A stretch of DNA of 64,000 nucleotides, from assembly GCA_031256435.1 (NCBI GenBank), contig JAIRQO010000011.1, positions 1 to 64,000 on the forward strand, given 5' to 3'. The stretch is from Cellulomonadaceae bacterium. GTDB lineage: Bacteria > Actinomycetota > Actinomycetes > Actinomycetales > Cellulomonadaceae. The translations under genes and the position numbers were made by a program. Below are positions 1 through 11,009 of this stretch, one piece after another (the first letter of the stretch is position 1; every line of letters starts with the position of its first letter). Below the pieces are notes generated by a model. The model had not been told where the DNA came from, did not search any database, and saw only the letters and a program-made list of their open reading frames with translations.

Positions 1-359
1 AACGCTGCGCGCATCACCAAGGCCACAATGATGCCCACCATCAACACGCGCTGTTGGTACTCCCGAGGCACTGCAAAACGCGTCATGATCAGGACAAACA
101 CAAAGAGGTTGTCCACGGACAATGAGTACTCGGTCATCCATCCGGCAAGGAACTCCCCGGCGGGCGCGGTGCCGCCCACCCACCACATGATGAGGCCGTA
201 GAGCAGGGCCAACCCCACGTAGAAGGCCACCCAGCGGGCACTCTCGCGCATGGTGGGAACGTGAGGTCTACGCGCCACGCGAATAAGGTCAGCGGCAATG
301 ACACCGATCATCAGCAGAAGCGATATGACCTCGAACCAATACGGGAGTTCGTGAATCAC
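1..359 (-). CDS. TerC-family integral membrane protein, 3' end outside window
   Basis: The reverse strand encodes an N-terminal fragment of a TerC/Alx-type membrane protein. The likely start is GTG at 359, followed by V-I-H-E-L-P-Y-W-F. Visible hydrophobic segments are around codons 9-25 ([12 protein letters not shown]), 45-62 and after the signature [11 protein letters not shown] near codon 85; this S-V-D-N motif is typical of TerC. The family is implicated in metal (manganese) or tellurite handling at the cytoplasmic membrane; the substrate cannot be told from this fragment. It is divergent from uvrB, whose ATG lies 30 bp away. The gene runs off the left edge, so it is a partial entry, not a truncation. 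Confidence 0.8.
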   Translation of the reverse strand, partial: MIHELPYWFEVISLLLMIGVIAADLIRVARRPHVPTMRESARWVAFYVGLALLYGLIMWWVGGTAPAGEFLAGWMTEYSLSVDNLFVFVLIMTRFAVPREYQQRVLMVGIIVALVMRAA

Positions 360-375
360 CCCCTAAGGCTACGGG

Positions 376-381
376 TAAGAT
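376..381 (+). promoter_or_regulatory. probable -10 element of uvrB (TAAGAT)
   Basis: TAAGAT ends 8 bp before the uvrB ATG at 390, so transcription would start at or next to the start codon, giving a leaderless or near-leaderless mRNA. No good -35 and no canonical actinobacterial SOS box is visible. Inference from spacing only. Confidence 0.4.
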
Positions 382-389
382 GGGTTCTC

Positions 390-2476
<2,087 letters not shown>

Positions 2477-2483
<7 letters not shown>

Positions 2484-2526
2484 CCGGGACTAGCACGGAC
2501 TCGCTGGGACTAGCCGGGGCTCAGTG
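2477..2526. repeat. five 10-bp tandem repeats spanning the uvrB stop codon
   Basis: Units GGACTAGCCG, GGACTAGCAC, GGACTCGCTG, GGACTAGCCG and GGGCTCAGTG follow each other exactly. The first contains the uvrB stop codon TAG (2481-2483); the last contains the end of the opposing mltG gene. It looks like replication-slippage amplification of the uvrB terminal codons. Confidence 0.85.
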
Positions 2527-3774
2527 ACCCGGGTTCTTGGCTTGCCACTCGCGCAGTTGAGCCACACCTTGCTGGTGTTCCTCATAGGTGGTGGAGAAGA
2601 GGGTTTCGCCAGTATCCAGGTTAACGGTGACCCAGAACAACCACGAGCCATCCGCAGGATGCATCACCGCTTTAATGGCCGCAGAACCCGGGTTGGAAAT
2701 GGGCGTGGGCGTCAGGCCCGTGTGAATGTACGTGTTGTACGGATTGGAGGCATCCTGCAGGTTGGCCGTGGTCAACTGGGTGCCGGAGATCCCAATGCCG
2801 TACGCCACGGCGGCATCAATTTGCAGCGGCATTCCCGCCGCAATCCGGTTGAAAATGGCACGCGCCACCTTGGGCTTATCGCCATCATTGCGCACTTCAC
2901 GTTCGACGAGGGAGGCCTTGATGAGTGTGCTTTCACGGTCAGCCTCCGGGACGGCCTGAGCGTTGAGTTCCTGGATGGTGCGCGTCACCATGGTGGTCAG
3001 CAGGGAGACGGCTGTTTCATCATCAGCAATCACGTACGTAGCCGGGAACAACCAGCCTTCAATGTTGTTGTCCGGAACCTCCACGGGAATCCCCAGGCCA
3101 GCAGGATCCTCAATGGCCGCTTCCAGGTCCACCGCTGCGATGGGAATGTCCTCAGCCGTGTCCACGCGATCAATGATCTGCTGCACGGTGAACCCCTCGG
3201 GAACCACCAAGCGGATCTCCACCTTGTTGGTGGGATCCAGCAACGCTGTCACTGCGGCTGCCGGCGAAAGCCGCGTGGCAATCTCAAAGCGGCCCGGTCC
3301 AATGCGCCGAGCGTCCGGGTTGTTAGTGAACTCGCGCACAAAGTTGCTGGCGTTCCCCACCACTCCTGCGTTGGCCAAGATGGTGGCAATCTGCGAACCC
3401 GTGGCCCCGTTGGGGATATCCACCGTGGCGGTGGCGCCCACGTCTGCAGACACTTGGTTGAGGAACGGAATCCTGTCCGTGATGGACTTGGTCACGCCGG
3501 TGTATCCAGCGCTCAGGCCCAGCGCCAACGCAAGAACACCAGCAACAATCAGACCCGCAGGGTTTCGTCGGGCCTTGCGGGGCGGGCCAGATGGCGGTGG
3601 CGTAGACGGAGGTGTTGACGGACTCTGCAAAGCGCCTGCTGACGTGGCTGTCACGCGGCGTACTGACCGCGTTCCCGGTGCCGTGCTCTTCTCGGGGACC
3701 GCCTTGTGGGCGCTGGAACGCCTCGACGGGTACGCGCCAGTACCGGAGGTGGGTGCCCACTGAGGCTCGGTCAC
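2521..3774 (-). CDS. mltG: endolytic murein transglycosylase MltG, second copy
   Basis: MltG-family (YceG) membrane enzymes cleave nascent glycan strands and set glycan chain length. The 417-residue product has a Ser/Pro/Arg-rich cytoplasmic N-terminus (about 70 residues), one membrane helix (GLIVAGVLALALGLSAG) and an extracytoplasmic YceG domain with E-G-W-L-F-P-A-T-Y and the catalytic-region motif S-L-V-E-R-E-V. The C-terminal substrate motif P-T-P-I-S-N-P-G is present. It starts 4 nt after the aroE stop, so it is probably the last gene of the alaS-ruvX-mltG-aroE operon. It is clearly paralogous to the mltG at 4714-5871 but diverged through most of its length. Confidence 0.92.
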   Translation of the reverse strand: MTEPQWAPTSGTGAYPSRRSSAHKAVPEKSTAPGTRSVRRVTATSAGALQSPSTPPSTPPPSGPPRKARRNPAGLIVAGVLALALGLSAGYTGVTKSITDRIPFLNQVSADVGATATVDIPNGATGSQIATILANAGVVGNASNFVREFTNNPDARRIGPGRFEIATRLSPAAAVTALLDPTNKVEIRLVVPEGFTVQQIIDRVDTAEDIPIAAVDLEAAIEDPAGLGIPVEVPDNNIEGWLFPATYVIADDETAVSLLTTMVTRTIQELNAQAVPEADRESTLIKASLVEREVRNDGDKPKVARAIFNRIAAGMPLQIDAAVAYGIGISGTQLTTANLQDASNPYNTYIHTGLTPTPISNPGSAAIKAVMHPADGSWLFWVTVNLDTGETLFSTTYEEHQQGVAQLREWQAKNPGH

Positions 3775-3778
3775 CCTT

Positions 3779-4714
3779 TTATCCTACGCGTTTTCGCTCG
3801 TCCAGCGCCTTTTTGAGTGCTTTGTCCATATCTGTCACTGGGACGTCCTGGCAACCCGTCATCAAACGGACCTGCTCCACGGCTTGATGGAGCAGCATGC
3901 GGTCCCCTCCCACGGCTATTCCGCCGGCTTCCTGCCACGCGCGAGACAGCGTGGTGGGCCACGGATCATAGATGCAGTCCAGGAGTACGGCGCCAGGTTG
4001 AAGTGGTGCCTGTGATAGGGCGGGGGCGAGCGTGGCGGCAGCGTGCTCGGGAATGGTGGAGATCACCACGGAGGCCTGGGGGAGGTACTCGACGGCCTGG
4101 CTGATCGGCGCCCGACGAAGGGGAATGCCGAGAACCTCGGCTGCGGCGTCCACCGGTTCGCGCACCGTGGGATCCGCCGTCAGCACCACGATGGGCGGGG
4201 AGACGCGGGACTGGGCGGTGGGGGGTGACGAGGCTGGAGGTGCGGCGTCGAGGGCTGGTGAGGCGAGGGCTGCCATGGCGCTCACGGCGGTAGTGGCCGT
4301 GGCCCCGCCGCCGACGATGACCACGGAAGACGAGCCGTGGAGAGCCAGGTCAGGGGACGCCTCACGCAGCGCCTGGGAGATTCCCCAGGAATCCGTGTTG
4401 TACGCCGTCAATCGCCCGGCGGAGTCCTTGACCACCGTGTTGACAATGCGCGCACCCACGGCATCCACGCTGGCATCCCACTGGGTGATGAAGGAATCCA
4501 GATGCACTTTGAGAGGCATGGTCACGGACAGGCCCCGCCATGATGGATCCGTGCGGAACTCGCCCATGAAGGTGGGGAGGGTGTCCGGGGTGAGGTCCAC
4601 GGCGGTGTACTCGCCGGGGAGGTTCAGCGCACGGTACGCCGCATGGTGGACCACCGGGCTGAGCGAGTGCGCGATGGGATGACCGAGCACGGCGGCCTTG
4701 AATGGGGAATCCAT
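3779..4714 (-). CDS. aroE: shikimate dehydrogenase
   Basis: Shikimate 5-dehydrogenase reduces 3-dehydroshikimate with NADPH in the aromatic amino acid pathway. The substrate-binding start (A-V-L-G-H-P-I-A-H-S-L-S-P), catalytic lysine region (V-T-M-P-L-K), N-T-D-S-W-G and nucleotide-binding glycine patch (I-V-G-G-G-A-T-A-T) are visible. I chose the ATG at 4714 because it overlaps the upstream mltG stop as TAATG; a longer form from 4735 adds only seven residues inside mltG. There is an Ala/Pro/Ser-rich insert after the Rossmann glycines (about residues 155-175). It lies between two mltG copies. Confidence 0.94.
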   Translation of the reverse strand: MDSPFKAAVLGHPIAHSLSPVVHHAAYRALNLPGEYTAVDLTPDTLPTFMGEFRTDPSWRGLSVTMPLKVHLDSFITQWDASVDAVGARIVNTVVKDSAGRLTAYNTDSWGISQALREASPDLALHGSSSVVIVGGGATATTAVSAMAALASPALDAAPPASSPPTAQSRVSPPIVVLTADPTVREPVDAAAEVLGIPLRRAPISQAVEYLPQASVVISTIPEHAAATLAPALSQAPLQPGAVLLDCIYDPWPTTLSRAWQEAGGIAVGGDRMLLHQAVEQVRLMTGCQDVPVTDMDKALKKALDERKRVG

Positions 4715-5871
4715 TACCCGTGCGCTGCTTGCCACTTCCGCAACTCCTCCACGTTCTTTTGATGCTGCTCATAGGTGGAGGCAAACTTGGTCTCCCCCGT
4801 ATCCAGATTCACGGTCACCCAGTACAGCCAATCTCCCGGTGTGGGGGCAAGCACGGCGTTGATGGACGCTTGACTCGGGCTGGCAATGGGCGTGGGCGGC
4901 AACCCTTTGTGAACGTAGGTGTTAAACGGGTTATTGGCATTCTCCAGGTCCGCTGTGGTCAACTCTGTTCCCGGCTTGCCCGCGCCGTAGGCAACGGCGG
5001 CATCAATCTGCAAGGGCATCCCTTGGTCAAGCCTGTTCTGGATAGCCCTGGCCACTTTGGGCCGGTCATCATCTAACTTGGCTTCCCTTTCCACCAGCGA
5101 AGCCTTAATCAGCACCGTCTCCCTGTCAGCATCGGCCACTCCAGCATTACTCAGCAGGTTGGTGGTGTTGGTGACCATCGCCGTGAGGAGAGTTTCCGGG
5201 GTATCACTGGGGGTCACGGTGTAGGTCCCGGCAAAGAGCCAGCCTTCCGGCTTGCCGTTCGCCTCAGCGGGGAGCCCAAAAGACTCCGGACTAGCCAACG
5301 CAGCGTTCATCTGGTCAGCCGTGAAACTGGTGACTTCCTGCACCTTGTCCACAATTTGCGCCACGGTGTATCCCTCGGGGATAGTCAGCGCATCCTCAAT
5401 CTTGTCCCCTTCAATGAGTGCTGCCAGAGCATCACTGGCTTTCATCTGGGACAGCAGTTGATAGTGACCCGGTTGGATGCCGGAAGCCCTGGGATTGGCT
5501 TTGTACGCGTTGGTGAATGCTTGGGGTGAGGCCACCACGCCGTTGGTATACAGCAGTTCCCCAATGGACGTTCCCGTGGACCCTTGCGGAATCTCAATGT
5601 CCAGCGGCGCTCCCCCCGGGCCGTCATAATCGGCTACTTCCTGGGCAAAGGGGTTGTGGAATCCGCCGCTGACGGTCTGCCAGGTGGCATACCCAATGCC
5701 GCCCACCACGGCCACGGCGAGTACCAAGATGAGGAAACGCTTGGCCCCGCGCCCTCGTCGCTTGCGAATCGACGCGGCTTTGGCTTCCTGATGGCGCCGC
5801 CGCGCACTGCGCGTTGAATGCTGAACCTCGGGTTCAGGTTCCTTGGAAAAGGAATCGAACAGATCGGTCAC
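4714..5871 (-). CDS. mltG: endolytic murein transglycosylase MltG, first copy
   Basis: A 385-residue MltG/YceG protein: basic cytoplasmic N-terminus (R-K-R-R-G-R-G-A-K-R), one transmembrane helix near residues 46-65, then the extracytoplasmic lytic transglycosylase domain with E-G-W-L-F-A-G-T-Y, the catalytic-region motif S-L-V-E-R-E-A and P-T-P-I-A-S-P-S near the end. The GTG start overlaps the ruvX stop (TAGTG). This is the canonical position of mltG downstream of ruvX in actinomycetes, so I take it as the ancestral copy; the copy at 2521-3774 is the extra one. Confidence 0.94.
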   Translation of the reverse strand: MTDLFDSFSKEPEPEVQHSTRSARRRHQEAKAASIRKRRGRGAKRFLILVLAVAVVGGIGYATWQTVSGGFHNPFAQEVADYDGPGGAPLDIEIPQGSTGTSIGELLYTNGVVASPQAFTNAYKANPRASGIQPGHYQLLSQMKASDALAALIEGDKIEDALTIPEGYTVAQIVDKVQEVTSFTADQMNAALASPESFGLPAEANGKPEGWLFAGTYTVTPSDTPETLLTAMVTNTTNLLSNAGVADADRETVLIKASLVEREAKLDDDRPKVARAIQNRLDQGMPLQIDAAVAYGAGKPGTELTTADLENANNPFNTYVHKGLPPTPIASPSQASINAVLAPTPGDWLYWVTVNLDTGETKFASTYEQHQKNVEELRKWQAAHG

Positions 5872-6350
5872 TAAGATGCCCTCCGGACAACGGCCTCGCC
5901 TGCCCGCCTTGTGCTGGCCCGCTCGGCGTCGAGTGCGGTTTGCACAATGATAACCGCTGCCTGCTGGTCAATCACGGACCTTTGCCGCTTCTGCGAGCGT
6001 CCGGCTTGGCGCATCTGCGTGGACGCCGTCACCGTGGTGAGGCGTTCATCCACCAAGCGCACCTCCACCTCGGCCATCTCGGGCCGCGAAGCAATGGCAG
6101 CAGCAAAGGAACGTGCCTGGTGAGCGGACTGTCCTTCCCCTCCGGACAGATGCCGTGGCAGTCCCACATAGATCACCGGCGCACGGCGTTCTGCCACCAG
6201 TGCGACGATGGAGTCCACATCCGAACCGTCATCGGAACGTGCCACGGTGGTCACCGGCGTGGCGATCAATCCGTCAGGATCAGAAGCAGCCACGCCAATC
6301 CGCACCGTGCCCACATCAAGGCCGAGCCTCACGCCACGAGGAAGAGTCAT
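5871..6350 (-). CDS. ruvX: RuvX/YqgF family Holliday-junction-resolvase-like nuclease
   Basis: A 159-residue RNase H-fold protein of the YqgF family (known for pre-16S rRNA 5' maturation; related to Holliday-junction resolvases). Visible motifs are G-L-D-V-G-T-V-R-I-G-V-A near the N-terminus, Y-V-G-L-P-R-H-L-S-G and V-D-E-R-L-T-T-V. It starts 11 nt after the alaS stop and its stop overlaps the next gene, so it is translationally linked inside the alaS operon. Confidence 0.93.
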   Translation of the reverse strand: MTLPRGVRLGLDVGTVRIGVAASDPDGLIATPVTTVARSDDGSDVDSIVALVAERRAPVIYVGLPRHLSGGEGQSAHQARSFAAAIASRPEMAEVEVRLVDERLTTVTASTQMRQAGRSQKRQRSVIDQQAAVIIVQTALDAERASTRRAGEAVVRRAS

Positions 6351-6361
6351 GGCTGGCGTGC

Positions 6362-9142
6362 CTATCCAGCGGTGGAGGCTGCCGGGCTGGACCCGGGAGA
6401 ACTGGATCCAGCCGTGCTGGCCTTCACCAGGTCAGCAACCTGCACCAGCGCCTCGGGCAGAGCCGCAGCATTCTTGCCGCCGCCCTGGGCCAGGTCCGGC
6501 TTGCCGCCGCCGCCTCCACCCAGGGTTTGAGCGGCCACCTTGACAAAGTCACCGGCGCGGAGTTTAGCCTCCCGTGCGGAAGCGTTAGTGGCCACAATGA
6601 CCAGCGGGCTTCCGTTCGCCACGCCACCCACGGCTACCACCGCAGGATCGGCATCCCCCAACCGGGAGCGAACATCCAGAGCCAACGCCCGCAGGTCATC
6701 AGCGGAGGCCACCTCACCGGCATCATGCGTGACCACGCGGACGCCGCCCACCGTGGGCGCGCCTGAGGCCAGCGTTGCTGCAGCGCCGAGCACTTGCTTT
6801 TGACGGATGCCCGCCAGTTCCTTCTCGGTGTCCTTGAGTTTGATCATCAGGCCGGAGATCCGGTCATGCAGTTCCTCGGGACGCGCACCCAGCAGGCCGG
6901 TGAGTTGGTTGACCATGGCGTGCTCTTTTGCGTGGAAGCCGTAGGCGCCATCGCCCACCAGGGCGTCCACACGGCGAACCCCGGAGCCGATGGAGGCTTC
7001 ACTGAGAATGGCCACTCGGCCAATTTCACCGGAGTTCTTCACGTGCGTTCCGGCGCACAGTTCCTTGGACCAATCGCCTCCAATGGACACCACGCGGACA
7101 ATGTCCCCGTACTTCTCACCAAAGAGGGACATGGCTCCCAGTTCACGAGCGTGAGCAATGGGCATGACCTCGTCCGTGACTTCCAGGTTGTCCGTCAACA
7201 GGAGGTTGACGCGTTCCTCAATCTCGCCCAGGACTCCGCCATCCACGGCGGTGGGAGAACGGAAGTCAAACCGCACGCGGCTGGGAGAGTTTTCCGAACC
7301 CGCCTGGGTGCGGTCCTCGCCCACCAACTCGTGGAGCGCCTTGTGAATCATGTGGGTGGCCGAGTGCGCCTTGGCAATGGCCTTGCGGCGCGAGGTGTCA
7401 ATGGCGGCAAACCCGGTGTCTCCCAAGGTCACAGTGCCCTCGGTCAGCCTCCCGCGATGCACGCTCAAGCCCTTGATGGGCGCCTGGACGTCGTCGATCT
7501 CAATGACAGCGCCACCGTCCAACACGATGCTTCCCTGATCGGCCAACTGCCCACCGGCTTCGGCGTAGAACGGGGTGCGGTCCAGGATGACTTCCACGTC
7601 AGCGGGAGCCGTGGTGGTGGGTTCGGGAACCCCGGCGTTGAGCAGGCCCACCACGCGGACGGAGGCGTCCGTGTCCGTGTACCCCAGGAACTTCACCGGC
7701 TCATCCAACTCGTGTTGGATGGCTTCATAGGCCCGCAGGTCAGCGTGCCCGGTCTTCTTGGCCACGGCATCGGCGCGAGCGCGTGCCTTCTGCTCGGCCA
7801 TGAGGGAGCGGAACTTGTCCTCGTCCACGGATACGCCCTGCTCAGCGGCCATTTCCAGCGTCAGGTCAATGGGGAATCCGTAGGTGTCATGGAGCTTGAA
7901 GGCTTCATCCCCACCCAGCACGGCAGCATGGGCACCGGAGCGGCCCGTCCCGGAGGATCCGGCCCGCGAACCGCCGCTGGCGGCGCTCTTAGCCTTGGAT
8001 ACTGCCGTGTCAAGAATGGTGGTTCCCGCTGCCAGCGTGCGCCGGAACGCCTCTTCCTCGGCGTAGGCCACGTCCGAGATGCGCGTCCAGTTGGTCTCCA
8101 ATTCTGGGTAGGAAGCCTTCATGGCATCGCGCGAAAGGGGAAGCAGTTCTGGTAGGGCCACGGCGTCATACCCCAGGAGACGGATGGAGCGCACGGCGCG
8201 GCGCAGCAGGCGGCGCAGCACGTACCCGCGTCCCTCGTTGGAGGGGCGGACGCCATCATTGATCACCATCATGGCGGAGCGGACGTGGTCACCAATGACT
8301 CGCATGCGCACGTCATCAGCGGCGTTCTGGCCGTAAATCTTTCCGGTGAGTTTCTGAACGTGACCGATGACGGGATACACCTCGTCGATCTCGTAGAGGT
8401 TTTCCTTGCCCTGCAACATGTAGGCAATACGCTCCAGGCCAGCGCCCGTGTCCACGCCGGTTTGGTCCAGTTCACCCAAGAGCGGGTAGTCCTTACCCTG
8501 GCCTTCACCGCGAACAAACTGGTCAAACACCAGGTTCCAGATTTCCAAGTAGCGGTCACCGCCGGGGTCCACATCTCCCCCCACGGCCTCGGGACCGTAG
8601 GCGGGACCGCGGTCAATGTGCCATTCGGCGCACGGACCAGCAGGTCCGGGCTGTCCGGTGTCCCAGAAGTTCTCTTCCCTGGGCAGGCGCACAATGTGCT
8701 TGGGGTCCAGGCCAATGCCCTGGGTCAGCGCGTCATAACTCTCCGCGTCCTCGTTCCACAGCGTCACCCACAGTTTGTCACCGTCAAAGCCGTAGCCGCC
8801 CGCGTTCTGCTCCGTGGTGAGCAAATCCCAGGCCATCTCAATGGCACCCGTTTTAAAGTAATCCCCAAACGAGAAGTTCCCGTTCATCTGGAAGAACGTG
8901 CCGTGACGCGTGGTGTACCCCACGTTGTCAATGTCATTGGTGCGGATGCACTTCTGCACGGAGGCGATCCGCGGGTAGGGCGCCTGCTCCTGTCCCAGGA
9001 AGTACGGAATGAACGGCACCATTCCGGCAATGGTGAACATGATGGACGGATCAGTGGAGACCAGCGGCACCGAGGGCGCAATCTGGTGGTCCTTGGCCTC
9101 AAAATAGTCAAGCCAGCGCTGACGAATCTCTGAAGTGCGCAT
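6362..9142 (-). CDS. alaS: alanyl-tRNA synthetase
   Basis: AlaRS charges tRNA-Ala. The 926-residue product contains the class II catalytic core (T-R-H-G-T-F-F-Q-M-N-G-N-F-S-F-G), the editing-domain zinc motifs H-S-A-T-H and C-A-G-T-H, and a C-terminal DHHA1-like domain ending in a Gly-rich segment (L-G-G-G-G-G-G-K-P-D). The ATG at 9142 matches the family start M-R-T-S-E-I-R; the open frame continues upstream into unrelated sequence. A Ser/Gly/Arg-rich linker of about 25 residues after the aminoacylation domain makes it slightly longer than usual. It leads the alaS-ruvX-mltG-aroE-mltG group. Confidence 0.97.
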   Translation of the reverse strand: MRTSEIRQRWLDYFEAKDHQIAPSVPLVSTDPSIMFTIAGMVPFIPYFLGQEQAPYPRIASVQKCIRTNDIDNVGYTTRHGTFFQMNGNFSFGDYFKTGAIEMAWDLLTTEQNAGGYGFDGDKLWVTLWNEDAESYDALTQGIGLDPKHIVRLPREENFWDTGQPGPAGPCAEWHIDRGPAYGPEAVGGDVDPGGDRYLEIWNLVFDQFVRGEGQGKDYPLLGELDQTGVDTGAGLERIAYMLQGKENLYEIDEVYPVIGHVQKLTGKIYGQNAADDVRMRVIGDHVRSAMMVINDGVRPSNEGRGYVLRRLLRRAVRSIRLLGYDAVALPELLPLSRDAMKASYPELETNWTRISDVAYAEEEAFRRTLAAGTTILDTAVSKAKSAASGGSRAGSSGTGRSGAHAAVLGGDEAFKLHDTYGFPIDLTLEMAAEQGVSVDEDKFRSLMAEQKARARADAVAKKTGHADLRAYEAIQHELDEPVKFLGYTDTDASVRVVGLLNAGVPEPTTTAPADVEVILDRTPFYAEAGGQLADQGSIVLDGGAVIEIDDVQAPIKGLSVHRGRLTEGTVTLGDTGFAAIDTSRRKAIAKAHSATHMIHKALHELVGEDRTQAGSENSPSRVRFDFRSPTAVDGGVLGEIEERVNLLLTDNLEVTDEVMPIAHARELGAMSLFGEKYGDIVRVVSIGGDWSKELCAGTHVKNSGEIGRVAILSEASIGSGVRRVDALVGDGAYGFHAKEHAMVNQLTGLLGARPEELHDRISGLMIKLKDTEKELAGIRQKQVLGAAATLASGAPTVGGVRVVTHDAGEVASADDLRALALDVRSRLGDADPAVVAVGGVANGSPLVIVATNASAREAKLRAGDFVKVAAQTLGGGGGGKPDLAQGGGKNAAALPEALVQVADLVKASTAGSSSPGSSPAASTAG

Positions 9143-9176
9143 GGAGGGTCTCCCGGGTTGAGGGAACAGGGTTCGG

Positions 9177-9545
9177 CTAGAAAGAGTAGCCGAGGGTTTC
9201 CTCCACCGGATCAATATCTTCAATGCTGTTGGGGTCAATTGGCGCGCTGTCAGCCTTACGTCCTGGATCGGGCGAGAATCGGGCGCGCGTTCCCTTCTCG
9301 GCAGGGACTTGGCCTTGGGCAAGCAGGGCGTTGATGAGTTCATCTTCACGCGCTGCACGGGCGTCCTTGAACGTACTGGTGAACGTGGCCACGGCACCTT
9401 GGGTCCGTTGGCCCACGTCCTTGGCTTGGGTTTCCAGCCGCTCGGCTACCGCTTCCGGCGTGTATTTCTTGTACAACTTGTGACCCTGATAGACGACGAT
9501 GGCGCCTACGGCCACGCCTACGGAGATCCAGAATGCTCGGCGCAT
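9177..9545 (-). CDS. small membrane-anchored hypothetical protein upstream of alaS
   Basis: A 122-residue protein with one N-terminal membrane helix (A-F-W-I-S-V-G-V-A-V-G-A-I-V-V-Y) and a charged, mostly helical remainder ending in E-E-T-L-G-Y-S-F. I do not recognise a characterised function. Its position between a DUF948 protein and alaS is typical of actinomycetes, where a small protein of this type accompanies alaS. It starts 6 nt after the DUF948 gene, so they are probably co-transcribed. Confidence 0.75.
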   Translation of the reverse strand: MRRAFWISVGVAVGAIVVYQGHKLYKKYTPEAVAERLETQAKDVGQRTQGAVATFTSTFKDARAAREDELINALLAQGQVPAEKGTRARFSPDPGRKADSAPIDPNSIEDIDPVEETLGYSF

Positions 9546-9551
9546 GAACCG

Positions 9552-9938
9552 CTACCCCTGACTACCGGGGGCGTCATTGCCCTTGAAGTGCTTGGCGGCG
9601 CCCGCAAACGCTTGCCGCGTGGCGTAAGAGAAGGCGGCCACTTTCACCAGCGGACGTCCCAAAGTTGCCGAGTACAGACCGGCTAGTGCCGAGACGTTTT
9701 CTGCCGTGTGGGCGGCTGAGGTGGTGATGGTGTCCACCTTGCCCAGTTGAACGTTAGTGCTGGCCACCGTGGTGACGGCCTCATCCAAAATGGGCACCGA
9801 GTGGTTGGTGACTTCTTTCAGGGACGTGGTGGCCTCATCAAACACCTTGCCCAGTTTGATCAGCGGAACGGCAATCACGCCCACCAGCAGCACAAACGCA
9901 ATTGCGGCAATCAGCCCAGCAACGTCACCAACACTCAT
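9552..9938 (-). CDS. DUF948-family membrane protein
   Basis: A 128-residue protein with one N-terminal transmembrane segment (V-A-G-L-I-A-A-I-A-F-V-L-L-V-G) followed by a helical domain resembling DUF948 proteins (T-S-L-K-E-V-T-N-H-S-V-P-I-L-D-E-A). Function unknown. I chose the ATG at 9938 (M-S-V-G-D-V-A-G); the open frame reaches 9971 but the extra residues overlap the rpsD terminator. Confidence 0.75.
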   Translation of the reverse strand: MSVGDVAGLIAAIAFVLLVGVIAVPLIKLGKVFDEATTSLKEVTNHSVPILDEAVTTVASTNVQLGKVDTITTSAAHTAENVSALAGLYSATLGRPLVKVAAFSYATRQAFAGAAKHFKGNDAPGSQG

Positions 9939-9956
9939 GGGGTCAGAATACGGCAA

Positions 9957-9994
9957 AGGCGCCCCCACCACCGGACATGGTGGGCGGGGCGCCT
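9957..9994 (-). terminator. rpsD intrinsic terminator
   Basis: AGGCGCCCC (9957-9965) pairs with GGGGCGCCT (9986-9994), with an inner CACCA/TGGTG helix. Read on the minus strand it is followed by a short T run. It lies about 30 nt downstream of the rpsD stop codon. Confidence 0.75.
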
Positions 9995-10024
9995 CGGCGT
10001 TGGATGAGTGGTTGCGTCAAGCAA

Positions 10025-10654
10025 CTACCGGGCATAGTACTCCACAACCAGGTTGACTTCACAGACCACGGGAATCTCGGAGCGCTTCGGCTTACGCACC
10101 AGCGTGGCCGTGAGCTTCTCGAGTTGAACGTCCAGGTAACCAGGCAGCGTGGGCAGCACGTCACGGTGGGAACCGGCGGCGGCTACCAGGAACGGCGTGG
10201 TGGCCTGGGACTTCGGCTTGATCTGCAGGGTCTGACCGGGCTTCACGCGGAAGGAGGGACGGTCAACAATCTTGCCGTCCACCAGCACGTGGCGGTGGGT
10301 GACCACCTGGCGAGCCTGGAGGATGGTGCGGGCAAAACCGGCACGCAGAACCAGGGCGTCCAGACGCGTCTCCAGGTCCTCCACCATGACCTCACCGGTC
10401 AGGCCAGCCTGCTTGCGAGCGTTCTCATACACGCGGACCAGTTGCTTCTCACGCAGAGCGTACTGCGCGCGCAAACGCTGCTTCTCGCGCATCCGCACGG
10501 CGTAGTCAGATTCGGTCCGGCGACGAGCACGTCCGTGCTCACCGGGCGGGTAGGGACGCTTCTCAAAGAGACGCTGGCTCTTGGGGGTCAGCGAGGGGAG
10601 GTTCAATGCGCGAGCCAGGCGGACCTGACGGCGCGAACGCCTGATTGAAGTCAT
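10025..10654 (-). CDS. rpsD: 30S ribosomal protein S4
   Basis: S4 is a primary 16S rRNA-binding protein of the small subunit body. The 209-residue product has the N-terminal S4 region (R-Y-P-P-G-E-H-G type motif appearing as R-P-Y-P-P-G-E-H-G) and the S4 RNA-binding domain ([13 protein letters not shown] and [13 protein letters not shown]). The zinc-binding cysteines of C+ type S4 are absent, so it is the C- paralogue type. It is monocistronic, with its own promoter and terminator. Confidence 0.97.
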   Translation of the reverse strand: MTSIRRSRRQVRLARALNLPSLTPKSQRLFEKRPYPPGEHGRARRRTESDYAVRMREKQRLRAQYALREKQLVRVYENARKQAGLTGEVMVEDLETRLDALVLRAGFARTILQARQVVTHRHVLVDGKIVDRPSFRVKPGQTLQIKPKSQATTPFLVAAAGSHRDVLPTLPGYLDVQLEKLTATLVRKPKRSEIPVVCEVNLVVEYYAR

Positions 10655-11009
10655 GAATACTTCCTGTCCTTCTCAATTGCGGGTCACATGCAGGGCGCCG
10701 GATTGCGCCTTACATGCGGGGCCGGCCTCTTCCGGCGCCGTAGCGCCGGGGCTAAGACCCCAGGAGTTGCTGGCTGCGGCTCACGCCACCACCGGGCAAC
10801 CGTGACATCATACGGCATCATCCGCCTGTGCAGAAATCCTGGGCGTTGATGGACTACCTGGGGGTTGAGCCAGGGTGCCTCGCTGCCGCCCACCATCGAA
10901 TCAGGGCGACCCAACCGTCATGGTGGGGCTTGCGGAACCCTTACACACATTGTCCCCAATCGACAGCCGGGCCGTTAACCATCAGCAAACTGGCCAACGG
11001 GTGCACCAC
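10655..11009. other. rpsD leader and promoter region, no gene
   Basis: A 355-bp gap without a credible ORF. The part nearest rpsD (10684-10760) contains GC-rich inverted repeats such as GGCGC/GCGCC around 10686-10700 and GGCGCC/GGCGCT near 10733-10748, which could form a structured S4 autoregulatory leader; this is inference. The remainder up to 11009 holds nothing I can identify. Confidence 0.4.
10807..10835 (-). promoter_or_regulatory. putative rpsD promoter
   Basis: On the minus strand TTCTGC (10835-10830) and TATGAT (10812-10807) are separated by 17 bp. This would give a leader of about 145 nt before the rpsD start codon. Confidence 0.45.

Noticed and set aside
331..351. SOS box upstream of uvrB (TCGAAC ... 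GTTCG)
   Set aside because: The half sites are separated by 10 bp instead of 4, so LexA binding is not supported.
2524..3618. 364-residue plus-strand open frame opposite mltG
   Set aside because: Antisense shadow of a gene with clear MltG motifs; His/Arg-rich composition typical of reverse-complement frames.
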